A DNA stretch of 64,000 nt from Planctomycetales bacterium (lineage in GTDB: Bacteria > Planctomycetota > Planctomycetia > Planctomycetales > Planctomycetaceae): contig JAPLOA010000087.1 in assembly GCA_026400835.1 (NCBI GenBank), forward strand, positions 62,001 through 126,000, written 5' to 3'. The number at the start of each line of letters is the position of its first letter. Position 1 is the first letter of the stretch. Below the pieces are notes generated by a model. The model searched no databases. It saw nothing but the letters and a program-made list of their open reading frames with translations, and was not told the origin of the DNA. Shown here piece by piece: positions 49,231 through 57,776 of this stretch. Made by a program: the position numbers and the translations under genes.

Positions 49231-50247
49231 ATGAAAGGTCCGTCGCTTCAATACGATCTTCGAGTCCTGCGGGTCTTCCGCTGCACGGCGTGTGGGCGAG
49301 AAGTTCATGCACCGGGCTTCACGACCAGTTACACCTGCGCGTGTGTGGACCCACCGAAGTTTATGACGCCGTTGGAGCGTCCAAAAACCGTTTCTCCTGA
49401 CGTCTCGGCTTTCCTCAGTCCTCCGGATCCCAGTGAGTTGGTCGAAGAAGAGATTGTCGAAGAACCCTACGTACCATACATCCCACAGTTGCCACCTCCC
49501 CGAGTTCAGTTTCCCGGGCGTCGCAAGCTTTCGGATGATATCGAGCGGTTCCAGCCGCCGGAGTTTGGGGTTGGTGTCGAAGGCGGCGAGACCAATTCTT
49601 CGGACTCAGTCGAGGACAATGACTCCTCGACAGGTCCCCGGAATTCTTCTCCTCAGCGTAACAATCAGGGGAATTTTGGAACACGTCGCGAACGTCCACC
49701 GCGCCAGCAGGATCGCAATGCACCCAGAGGTGATACACGTCCATCGGGGAATGATCGCCAACGAAACAATGGTCCGAGAAATGATCGACAGGCCGGTCAA
49801 CGAGGACAAACAGATCGAGGACAAGTCGACAGACCACAAGCGGACATGCCAACGACAGATCGAACACAAGCGACAGACGGCGTACAGTCCTCCGACAGGC
49901 CAAAAAGCGAACAGCCAAAATCAGAAACTGTCGGCAACCGGCCTCCTCGTGAACGATCCCGTGGAGCTGCGAAGCCTGAGCGATCTCGACCGCCTGTGGA
50001 GGATGATTTCGGGACAGGTCTGGAGGGAACCGTTCCTCCAGTTCTTGCCGGGGCGCAGCCAACTCGGAACGGTCAGGCCAACGATGAAGACGATGATCTG
50101 GATGCAACAGACTCCGAACCGGAAGAGACAATTGGACCGGATGGTGAGCGACGACCTCGACGCCGTGGGCGACGCCGCGGAAGACGCCGTGGGCGAGCAA
50201 ACAGCAGTGGCGATGATTCCGCTGCTCCTGAAACGCCATCTGAATGA
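49231..50247 (+). CDS. zinc-ribbon/RG-rich disordered protein
   Basis: This 338-residue protein starts at the ATG at 49231, with AAAGG five bases upstream. An N-terminal zinc-ribbon-like segment has C18-x2-C21 and C36-x-C38 (FRCTACGRE, then YTCACVDPP). It is followed by SPDVSAFLSPPDPSE. Residues about 110-280 are low-complexity and rich in Arg, Gln, Asn, Asp and Gly, with repeated DRP/TDR patterns. The C-terminus has an RG-rich block (RRRGRRRGRRRGR). Such a layout suggests RNA or ribosome association, but this is inference. The N-terminal part looks conserved among planctomycetes from memory. Confidence 0.7.
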   Translation: MKGPSLQYDLRVLRVFRCTACGREVHAPGFTTSYTCACVDPPKFMTPLERPKTVSPDVSAFLSPPDPSELVEEEIVEEPYVPYIPQLPPPRVQFPGRRKLSDDIERFQPPEFGVGVEGGETNSSDSVEDNDSSTGPRNSSPQRNNQGNFGTRRERPPRQQDRNAPRGDTRPSGNDRQRNNGPRNDRQAGQRGQTDRGQVDRPQADMPTTDRTQATDGVQSSDRPKSEQPKSETVGNRPPRERSRGAAKPERSRPPVEDDFGTGLEGTVPPVLAGAQPTRNGQANDEDDDLDATDSEPEETIGPDGERRPRRRGRRRGRRRGRANSSGDDSAAPETPSE

Positions 50248-50560
50248 TTTGGCCTGATGTATTCTTTTGGCCATGTCCTTCGTGGGGGTGATTTTCGCGA
50301 TTGCGACTGGATTGGGTTAACGTGGCAACCGCAAGCCGGAGTTGTTACCGTTCCCCGCAGTCGAATATGATTTGTATGAAGTCCGTGATGAGCAGTTCCG
50401 GAACCTTGTTCTCTGCACGGTATAAAAAGAGGCCGGGTTTTCGCGGGATGCGTCATTGAGACGATTGCCTCATTGATGGCCGCGTACGGAACTAACGCTG
50501 GCCAGACAAGCCGGAACTTATATCTTTTACCTCCTGTGATTTCTCGGAGTCGATTTCAAA
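50248..50560. other. spacer without supported gene
   Basis: These 313 bp separate two plus-strand genes. Minus-strand open frames here have no protein character. No terminator was seen. Confidence 0.4.
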
Positions 50561-50806
50561 ATGCCACGACGTCTGATTGCTGTTTCCCTGTCGTTGTTTG
50601 CGGCCCCGACAGTTCAGGCTCACGAAGGCCACGGTCATCCAGACCACACTGAGGGAATTTTGCATTACGTGGTCAATCCTTCGCATTCTGTCGTCGGACT
50701 CTACGCCGCTTTGGTGATCACTGCGGCCATTTTTGTGGTGCGACGACAATTCAGGAAGCGATCTCAGAAGTTGGTTGAGAATACTTCTGCTGCTCAGTCA
50801 CGGTAG
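50561..50806 (+). CDS. small His-rich membrane protein
   Basis: This 81-residue protein has a signal peptide ending at VQA. A histidine-rich segment follows (HEGHGHPDHTEGILHYV, about residues 21-37), then a membrane helix (VVGLYAALVITAAIFVV) and a basic cytoplasmic tail. The layout suggests a membrane-bound metal-binding protein with periplasmic histidines. The function is unknown. It lies 90 bp upstream of the radical SAM gene on the same strand. Confidence 0.72.
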   Translation: MPRRLIAVSLSLFAAPTVQAHEGHGHPDHTEGILHYVVNPSHSVVGLYAALVITAAIFVVRRQFRKRSQKLVENTSAAQSR

Positions 50807-50896
50807 CGTCCACCACCACTGGCCCTCGCTGCACGTTGCCATCGTTCTGTGGGCTGACTTATGAGCACGTGCCGCAGAAATTCTGGCGGGTGATCC

Positions 50897-52207
50897 GTGC
50901 CGCATGTCACCTTTGTACCGATGACCGGCTTTCGCGTCCGCGAGCCTCAGATGCTGGAACTTGGGATGAGTCTTCCCGGGCTGCAGCAGCGAGCTTCCGC
51001 AGTCGCGGAACTGCCAGCGCTCGGCGTGCTGACACTTGCCGGGATGACGCCAGAACCGTGGACGTGCAGCTATCGCGGGACGTCCGAGGTGTCTGAACAG
51101 TCGATCGAAAGAATCCTTGCCGATCGACCGGACCTTGTCGCGATCTCTGCACTGACCGCGTCTATCGAAGAAGCCTATCGCCTTGCTGCTCGTCTTCGAG
51201 CCCACCAGATTCCGACTGTTATCGGTGGACTGCATGCCAGTGCCTGTCCGGAAGAAGCAGAGACATGGTGCGATTCCGTGATCGTGGGACGAGGAGAATC
51301 TGTCTGGCCTCAGGTGCTGCAGGATGTATTGGCAGGGACTCTGCAGCGTCGCTATGTTGTCCCGCTCAACGCGATGCCGCTGTGGCCGATGCCTCGCTTC
51401 GACCTGCTGCCTCAGACGCCCGCAAGATTCACTTTGCAGACTCAGGCCGGCTGCCCGCTGGCCTGCGGTTTTTGTGGAGCCAGTCGACTACTGAGTCGAT
51501 TTGCGGAAAAACCCGTTGAGCGAATTCACGAAGAGCTGGCGGAGATTCAGCGGCTCATGCCTCGACCGTTGATCGAACTGGCCGACGATAACACTTTCGC
51601 CGGTTCACGCGACGTTAATCCTCTGTTCGACGCGCTGCAGAATGCCAAAGCACGCTGGTTTACAGAGGCCGACTGGCGGATCGGCGAACGTCCCGAAATC
51701 CTGCAAAGACTGGCTTCATCTGGTTGTCAGCAGGTGCTGATGGGGATCGAATCGCTGGTGTTTCGCTATCCGGGTATGGGCGAAAAACAGGCGGAGCTGC
51801 ATCGAATCATGAAAGCCGTCGATGCTATCCAAAGTGCGGGAGTGGCAGTGAATGGCTGCTTTATTATCGGTGCTGACGGAGAGACCGCTCAGTCGCTGGA
51901 ATCACTGACGGAATTTCTGCTGAACTGTTCGTTGGCTGAGATCCAGGTCACGCTGCAAACTCCATTTCCCGGGACCAGTCTTTATCGTCAACTGCAATCG
52001 GAGGGACGCCTGCTGGTCGAACGAGGCTGGTCCGCTTATACGTTGTTTGACGTGACTTACCAGCCGGACTGCATGACCGTGGAAGATCTGGAAGCTGGCT
52101 TCCACAACGTTCTGCGCCGCGTCTTCTCCGCTACCGCTACACGGCGTCGCAACCAAATCCGCCGCCAGATCCTCAGTGCCGCGAAACGCAATTCCTGTAA
52201 GAACTAA
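50897..52207 (+). CDS. B12-binding-domain radical SAM enzyme
   Basis: This 436-residue protein has an N-terminal cobalamin-binding-like domain with ALTASIEEAYRLA and VIGGLHAS (about residues 86-116). The radical SAM core follows, with the cluster motif C186-x3-C190-x2-C193 in GCPLACGFCGAS. Later motifs include the acidic ELADDNTF and a C-terminal LQTPFPGTSLY. Related enzymes methylate or rearrange natural products, lipids or tetrapyrroles. The start codon is GTG. No biosynthetic cluster is present, so the substrate is unknown. Confidence 0.88.
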   Translation: MPHVTFVPMTGFRVREPQMLELGMSLPGLQQRASAVAELPALGVLTLAGMTPEPWTCSYRGTSEVSEQSIERILADRPDLVAISALTASIEEAYRLAARLRAHQIPTVIGGLHASACPEEAETWCDSVIVGRGESVWPQVLQDVLAGTLQRRYVVPLNAMPLWPMPRFDLLPQTPARFTLQTQAGCPLACGFCGASRLLSRFAEKPVERIHEELAEIQRLMPRPLIELADDNTFAGSRDVNPLFDALQNAKARWFTEADWRIGERPEILQRLASSGCQQVLMGIESLVFRYPGMGEKQAELHRIMKAVDAIQSAGVAVNGCFIIGADGETAQSLESLTEFLLNCSLAEIQVTLQTPFPGTSLYRQLQSEGRLLVERGWSAYTLFDVTYQPDCMTVEDLEAGFHNVLRRVFSATATRRRNQIRRQILSAAKRNSCKN

Positions 52208-52213
52208 TCGGGG

Positions 52214-52813
52214 TCAGCGACTGGCGTTGTCATCATCCTCAATCAGTTCGAAGGTCACGCCGCGATACAACTCCGAGATAGCGATGGAAATACCGAGAGA
52301 TTTCAATTCGAAATCTGCTGTAAGTTCTTTCTGTTCGTGAAACAGCCAGTCGCCGTTCGGCTGGCGAGTGAATCGTTCGACATGAGAACGCTCCTGTGCG
52401 ATCAGAATCAGCTCTTTCAATGATGCAATCTGGCGATAGTGATTAGACTTCTCACCGCGGTCGTATTTTTCGGTCGAATCAGACAGGACTTCGACAATCA
52501 CAGTGGGATTGAGAAGTGTGTCGCGATGATCGTCATCAAACAACAGTTCGCCACAGACGATAGTGGCATCAGGATACGTAGACAGACCCGTCGATTGAAC
52601 CTGAACCCGAAGATCACTGTTGAAGACGATGCACGGTTTGTCTTTGAGTGCGTTGCCAGCCTCTCGCACGAAATTCGCGGCGATCAAGCTGTGATTCGCG
52701 GAGCCCCCGCCCATCGCGAAAATCTCCCCCTGATAGAATTCGCTTTTGATCGACGCCTGGCGCTCGCGAATCAGATACTCCTGTGGCGTGATTCTCTTGA
52801 GTGCTGTTGACAC
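52214..52813 (-). CDS. Uma2 family endonuclease
   Basis: This 199-residue PD-(D/E)XK-type Uma2 protein (DUF820) starts at a GTG with a strong AAAGGAG six bases upstream. Conserved segments are GEIFAMGGGSANHSLIAANF, YPDATIVCG, NPTVIVEVLSDSTE and DRGEKSNHYRQIASL. Together they give the D/E...ExK-like site. These proteins are abundant in planctomycetes and cyanobacteria, and their physiological role is unclear. It lies convergent with the radical SAM gene. Confidence 0.9.
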   Translation of the reverse strand: MSTALKRITPQEYLIRERQASIKSEFYQGEIFAMGGGSANHSLIAANFVREAGNALKDKPCIVFNSDLRVQVQSTGLSTYPDATIVCGELLFDDDHRDTLLNPTVIVEVLSDSTEKYDRGEKSNHYRQIASLKELILIAQERSHVERFTRQPNGDWLFHEQKELTADFELKSLGISIAISELYRGVTFELIEDDDNASR

Positions 52814-52985
52814 GGTTTGCTCCTTTCAGAACTATGGGATCGCCGTAAGATAACTCAGCGATCCAAGAAAAGCATCAGGTTTTTGATCGTACTGGCAGAG
52901 CTAAGCAACGGCGTTGTCGTTAAACGAAGATGCTCAAGACACGATGAAACGGCACTTTGCTGATCCGTATCTTGTCCCATGGCAT

Positions 52986-53019
52986 GAAAAAAGGAGTCGC
53001 ACTGCTGTACGACTCCTTG
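52986..53019 (-). terminator. rho-independent terminator
   Basis: The stem AAGGAGTCG (52991-52999) pairs with CGACTCCTT (53010-53018) across a 10-nt loop. On the minus strand a T-run follows. It terminates the gene for the Cys-rich secreted protein (stop at 53060). Confidence 0.82.
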
Positions 53020-53059
53020 AATCCTGGCGGAGAGTTCTTTGCAGTACGCGAAATCCGGA

Positions 53060-53470
53060 TTACTCCGCTTCGGTCAACTCAGCGACAACTTCATGGCCTT
53101 CAGGAGCGATTGCTTCCGGGGTTTCAGTGACATCTACAGCGTCGGCTTTGTCTTTGCAGCAGCCTTTTTCGCCGCTTGCTTCGCATTCAGCACCAGCGGC
53201 GGAAGTCAACGTGGCGTCAGTGTCGCCTTTGGCACAGCAACTGCCATATGCTTCACTGCAACATGAAGGAGCGTCGCCTGCAAGACCTGTCAACAGAGAG
53301 GCAGTTCCGCTGGCACAGCATGGGCCTGCTTCTGTTTCAGCTTCGGCCGATGTGAAGACTGACTCGCCCGTCATTGGGCAAACAAGGCAGCTTTTGCCAT
53401 CTGTTGAACTGTACGAATAACTCACGTACGCAGTGCTGGCGATTGCGACGAGAAGAAACAGTGATTTCAT
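53060..53470 (-). CDS. secreted cysteine-rich small protein
   Basis: This 136-residue protein has a signal peptide, and GGAG lies nine bases before the ATG. Eleven cysteines occur in the mature part: CLVCPMTGE (28-31), then CC at 51-52, 70-71, 78-79 and 104-105, plus C96. The rest is acidic and Ala/Glu-rich. The start of the mature part, CxxCPMTGE, recalls metal- or haem-associated CxxC proteins of planctomycetes. Adjacent cysteine pairs suggest metal binding or disulfide crosslinking. It is a single gene with its own terminator. Confidence 0.7.
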   Translation of the reverse strand: MKSLFLLVAIASTAYVSYSYSSTDGKSCLVCPMTGESVFTSAEAETEAGPCCASGTASLLTGLAGDAPSCCSEAYGSCCAKGDTDATLTSAAGAECEASGEKGCCKDKADAVDVTETPEAIAPEGHEVVAELTEAE

Positions 53471-53911
53471 TTCAATGATCTCCAGGAAAGAAAGTGTGGA
53501 CTCTTCGTGAGTTGATTGTCAAAGCAGGCTGGACGTCAATAAGTGTGGTCGTTTCGGGACGTTCTGTGAAGTCGATCACAGTCGACAAGTGTTGCTGAGA
53601 ATCTGACCTCAGGATTTTACGCTGGCTCTGGCTTTTGGACTGCGAAATTTCAGAACACGTCAAACTTTTCGACCAGTCTGAGACAAATCCCGTCATCTCA
53701 GGCCGTTTTCACCTTCCCTTTTTCACACGCCGGTCACTTGCCGTCAATCTGTCATCTGCACAGAACAGGAACGTAGACGTTTCGTCGACAAATGATTCAC
53801 AGACTGGCTTTCTACATCCTCAGTGACAGTGGTGTTGTCGCGGGAAACTTTTAACACTGTAACCTCGCGGTATAGCCGCCTCAGCACCACCGAGCATCAT
53901 TTGAGACACAC
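53471..53911. other. divergent intergenic region
   Basis: These 441 bp between divergent genes contain no convincing gene or repeat. Confidence 0.4.
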
Positions 53912-55264
53912 ATGACAAATCCTTCTGCAGAGTTCGCGCTACAGACACCGTCCGAAGAAAGGCTGGCTGAAGAAGCGCGGCCGCAGGCTGTTACGCCGTT
54001 GACGTTGATCGGGTTTCTGATGGGGCGGCGGTCTGCGATTCTGGATGTTGCGGCGAGTCCTCATGCGTTGGCGCTGGGTGGTGTGCTGGTTCTGTCGGCG
54101 GGATTCGCTCGAGAATACGATGGCGAAGATCTGCTGCATGAGCCGTGGCACCTGCTGATTCCTCACGGTGCGTCACTGCTGACAGCGTTCCTGCTGTACA
54201 TGCTGGTTCGCCTGACGGGAATTGGGAAGACTCAGCAGCCTCCCGCGTTCTTCCGCGGCTTCCCGATGTTTCTCCGACTGTATTGGATGACGGCACCGCT
54301 CGCGTGGCTTTATGCCATTCCCTTTGAACGCTGGATGAGCCCGGGCGATGCAACGCTCTGGAACCTGCGACTGCTGGGAATCGTTTCTGTCTGGCGAGTT
54401 GTGGTCATGATTCGCGTCATCGGTGTCGTCTACGGGGCTGGACCACTGTGGCGAGTGATCGCAACGGTGCTGCTGTTTGGCGATGCGGTCATGCTGATCG
54501 CGATCCGGTTCGTACCGGTGCCGGTACTGCATCTGATGGGCGGCGTTCGCATGACGGAAAGCGAACGACTCCTGCAGGGGACAACTTTGTTGCTGCAGAT
54601 TGTTGGCTTTCCTTCGCTGTTAATCCTGCTGATCATGACTCTGGCCCCAACAGCGACATCGTGGACACCGATAAAATTTTCACAGCCCAGCCGAGTGCAT
54701 GGAACGACGTGGTTGTTGGCTGCATTATCGATCCTGATCTGGCGATTCATCCTGCCTGTGACTCAGCCGGAGCAACAACGACGACGCGTGGCAGAACAAT
54801 TGATCATGGCACGAGACTTTCCTGCTGCGTTTATGTTCATGTCGAAACATGATCAAACTGACTTTCCGCCACATTGGAGTCCGCCGCCGCATGTGGCTCA
54901 ACCCAATCCAGCCCCCCCACTCAATGATCTGATCGAAGTGCTGATCGAGGAGTCTACGTCGGAATGGGTCCGTGCTGTTTTCATTGAAAAATTTCGCAAC
55001 ACCACTGAACAAACTCTGACTCCGTATGGCTTTGTCAGTGACGAGTGGCTTTCGTCCACGCTTAGAATCCTTGACCGTTTACCGCTCTCAGAATGGTTGC
55101 CTGACGATGAGTGGCGCAGGGCGGAAGCGCTCGGGTTTCTTCGCGGACTATCCAGTGATTCCAACAGAACCCTGTCCGAGTCCGATAAGAACTGCCTGAA
55201 ACGGATTGTGGAAAAATTGCCGCCGCCGGAGGCCGTGAAGAGTGAAGTCATTGGTCAGGATTGA
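53912..55264 (+). CDS. membrane protein of unknown function
   Basis: This 450-residue protein has an N-terminal soluble stretch and about six or seven membrane segments between residues 45 and 290 (including ALALGGVLVLSAGF, WRVVVMIRVIGVVYG and a GTTLLLQIVGF helix). A C-terminal soluble domain of about 150 residues follows, charged and helical. No enzymatic motif is seen. It stands alone and probably belongs to a planctomycete membrane-protein family. The ribosome binding site is weak. Confidence 0.75.
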   Translation: MTNPSAEFALQTPSEERLAEEARPQAVTPLTLIGFLMGRRSAILDVAASPHALALGGVLVLSAGFAREYDGEDLLHEPWHLLIPHGASLLTAFLLYMLVRLTGIGKTQQPPAFFRGFPMFLRLYWMTAPLAWLYAIPFERWMSPGDATLWNLRLLGIVSVWRVVVMIRVIGVVYGAGPLWRVIATVLLFGDAVMLIAIRFVPVPVLHLMGGVRMTESERLLQGTTLLLQIVGFPSLLILLIMTLAPTATSWTPIKFSQPSRVHGTTWLLAALSILIWRFILPVTQPEQQRRRVAEQLIMARDFPAAFMFMSKHDQTDFPPHWSPPPHVAQPNPAPPLNDLIEVLIEESTSEWVRAVFIEKFRNTTEQTLTPYGFVSDEWLSSTLRILDRLPLSEWLPDDEWRRAEALGFLRGLSSDSNRTLSESDKNCLKRIVEKLPPPEAVKSEVIGQD

Positions 55265-55588
55265 GTTGCAAGCATCAGAGGGCACGAAAACGATGAAGAT
55301 CAGTCAGTAGTCCGCACCGGATGCGGACGATCATTTTCAGTCGCTCGGGACATTTTCGTTCTCCGCAGGCAAATTGGCGGCCGTCACGATCACAAACCGC
55401 GAAGCCAATGGCTATGTTGTGATTGATGCTGTGCAATGGCTGCCAGGGCCTTGATGCCTCAGCTCTTTGCGATTCAGTGACCGAAAGATTCTGGTTCCTG
55501 ATTTTTTGGTCGGTTAATTTTTCGGTCAAATTTGAAGAAACCAATTCGGCCCAGACGCGAATCCTCTTGTTTCTGAACGGCAACAATC
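55265..55588. other. spacer containing 52-bp repeat copy A
   Basis: A 324-bp non-coding region ahead of the 425-residue protein gene. Its main feature is the repeat at 55478-55530, discussed with copy B. Confidence 0.5.
55478..55530. repeat. 52-bp repeat, copy A
   Basis: It begins TGACCGAAAGATTCTGGTTC and ends in a TTCGGTCAAA segment. The outer GACCGAAA is inverted as TTTTTCGGTC. A near-identical copy lies in the same orientation at 57045-57096, so the 425-residue protein gene is flanked by direct repeats. Confidence 0.8.
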
Positions 55589-56866
55589 ATGGGAGTGACA
55601 ATTCACTATCGCGGGACCGTGGATGACATCGGCCAGATTGAAACGATGGAAGATCGAATCCTTGATCTGGTTTTTGCACTCGGCGGACGAGCCACGATCT
55701 GGCGTTCCTTTTCGGACCACGATTCGCCACGTGTTGTTCGCGGCTTAATTGTCAATCTGGAGCCTGGGCAGGATACGTTCAGTTTGCTGGTTTCGCCTGA
55801 GGGCCACTTGACTCCGCTGTTTCAGATCCACGATGCTGAGAACGCCCCGTTTGATGAACCACCCTATTGTTTTGTAAAGACTCAATTGGGATCGCTGCAG
55901 GGGCATATTGCGATCGTCCATTTAATGGATGCGCTCCGGCAGCGTTTTTGTTCTAACCTTGTCGTTTCCGATGAAGGTGAGTACTACGAAAATCGGGATG
56001 TCGATCGGCTCATTCGGAAAAGGAATCAGCTACGAGTGACCATCGATTTGGTGGCCGATGGATTGCGCGAGCACGGAATGAGCCGAGAAGCTGCGGAAGA
56101 CCCCAACATTCTTGCAGCACGAATCGAACGCATCGCCGCCATCGTGCAGCAAAAGATGATTTCCGACGGGCAAGCTGCGTTAAACACCAGCGATGTTACG
56201 GACACCAAAGAAGACCATGATTCAGATTGGGAAGATCTGTCGCTCGAACAGGAAGTCGAGCTGATGGATCAGCTTCGGCGAAAGAACGATTTGCGCAGCG
56301 AACGTATGACTCGCCGCATCGCCGAAGCGACGGCGTCCGGGATGACTGTTGAAGAGGCATTTGATCTGGCGATGAAAGAAGAAGGCTTGCCAATTCCTTC
56401 CGGAGATCTGATGGAAAACGTCGATTCGACACCAGACGAATCATGGCGAGAAAGTTCGTCGGTGGATTCTTTCGACGGCGCTGTGGAGCGTTTGTTTCGC
56501 GACAATCATCCGGCCGTTGCGGAGGCTCGGGCATTCCTGATGGAAGTGATGGACCTCGCGGAGGGCGATGTCAACTCGTCGTTTGTTTCGACTCTGGTCC
56601 GAGCCGGCATGGACATAGTAGGCGGGCTTGTTCAGGCGACATGTGAGGATCCCGAAGATCCGGACGACAAGATTCATCGAGCCCTGAACATCACCCAGCT
56701 CAAACGCGCCCTGTCCGGTCATGCTTACGCCCGTGGAGCCATCTTTGGTCTGCACAGCGATAAGGCAATCACCAAAGATCAATCAGATTCGCTCCATAAT
56801 CAACTGGAATCCCTGCTCGGCAGAATCCATGCCCTGTCTGAAGCCGCATGGATGGAGAAAGAATAG
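55589..56866 (+). CDS. conserved protein of unknown function (425 residues)
   Basis: The N-terminal half has a compact alpha/beta domain: TIHYRGTVDD, VRGLIVNLEPG and FCSNLVVSDEGEYYENRD. I have seen this pattern in proteins of unknown function in diverse bacteria. The second half is acidic and helical. No signal peptide or membrane segment occurs. Two copies of a 52-bp repeat flank the gene. It has no operon partners and the ribosome binding site is weak. Confidence 0.78.
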   Translation: MGVTIHYRGTVDDIGQIETMEDRILDLVFALGGRATIWRSFSDHDSPRVVRGLIVNLEPGQDTFSLLVSPEGHLTPLFQIHDAENAPFDEPPYCFVKTQLGSLQGHIAIVHLMDALRQRFCSNLVVSDEGEYYENRDVDRLIRKRNQLRVTIDLVADGLREHGMSREAAEDPNILAARIERIAAIVQQKMISDGQAALNTSDVTDTKEDHDSDWEDLSLEQEVELMDQLRRKNDLRSERMTRRIAEATASGMTVEEAFDLAMKEEGLPIPSGDLMENVDSTPDESWRESSSVDSFDGAVERLFRDNHPAVAEARAFLMEVMDLAEGDVNSSFVSTLVRAGMDIVGGLVQATCEDPEDPDDKIHRALNITQLKRALSGHAYARGAIFGLHSDKAITKDQSDSLHNQLESLLGRIHALSEAAWMEKE

Positions 56867-57236
56867 CGACAGGGAATAGAGTCCTCCCGGGACGCGATAA
56901 GCGGGTCGCCTTTGATTGAGAACTTATCCTTTACTGTCCCATCATGAATAGTGATGCAAACGGGTTGTCGTGATCGATGTCATTCGATGGCCACCAAAGC
57001 CCTGATGTCTCACATCTCCGCCATTGATTGACCGAAGGACTCATTGACCGAAAGTCTCTGGTCCTGATTTTTCGGTCGTTTAATTTTTCGGTCAAACCGA
57101 AAGAGACCGTTCCTGTTTCAGGCGTGCTTCGTGTGGAAAGCTGGTGAGTCGAGATTGACCAGAGGATCTTCCAGCGGAGGCAGCTTGCGGATTACGTAAC
57201 TTCCGGTCTGTTTTTCCGGGACTCTCGACAGCCACG
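56867..57236. other. spacer containing 52-bp repeat copy B
   Basis: A 370-bp gap between convergent genes. Apart from the repeat at 57045-57096 and a shorter partial copy at about 57028, I see no gene or terminator. Confidence 0.5.
57045..57096. repeat. 52-bp repeat, copy B
   Basis: The sequence matches copy A at 55478-55530 except for a few bases (TGACCGAAAGTCTCTGGTCC..., ending in TTCGGTCAAA). A further TTGACCGAAGG sits 18 bp upstream. Both copies run in the same direction. Confidence 0.8.
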
Positions 57237-57662
57237 TTATTGATCACCAGCAGGTGCTGTTGCAGCGTCTTTTGGAATCAGCTTATCCAAAATTCCGTTC
57301 ACGAAGGAACTGGAATTCTCCGTGCCGAACTCGCGAGCGATCTCGATGGCTTCATCAATGGCGACCGCGGCGGGAGTGCCCATTTTGGTCATCTCATAAA
57401 GCCCCATTCGCAGCACGTTCCGATCAGTTGGCGGCATACGTTCTACTCGCCAGTTCACGGCGGTCTTTCGCAACACTTCATCCAATTGATCACGGTTTGC
57501 ACAGACGCCACTAAACAGCATCCAGGCAAAATCGCGAAGGGGATTTTCGTTGAACTCTTTGCGCAGTTCGATCTGAATCCGGTTCTTGTCGGCGTCAGGA
57601 TTCTGGTCCACAAGATACAACATTTGCAGCACAAAACGGCGTACTTCAGATCGTCCGGCCAT
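57237..57662 (-). CDS. nusB: transcription antitermination protein NusB
   Basis: This 141-residue NusB has RRFVLQMLYLVDQ near the N-terminus. NWRVERMPPTDRNVLRMGLYEM and IDEAIEIAREFGTENSSSFVNGILDKL follow; the latter is the RNA/S10-binding helix set. It joins NusE (S10) at boxA RNA for rRNA antitermination. The length equals the family's usual size. It is transcribed away from the sulfatase gene. Confidence 0.93.
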   Translation of the reverse strand: MAGRSEVRRFVLQMLYLVDQNPDADKNRIQIELRKEFNENPLRDFAWMLFSGVCANRDQLDEVLRKTAVNWRVERMPPTDRNVLRMGLYEMTKMGTPAAVAIDEAIEIAREFGTENSSSFVNGILDKLIPKDAATAPAGDQ

Positions 57663-57776
57663 AGCGAATCAGGTATGCTAAAAAAACATGCCGCCAATCT
57701 TTAATCGCGGCCTTTTCGTGTGATTCCGTCAAGATAGCACATCCATCCAGCCCCCACCACCGGAAGAGATCTGCTG

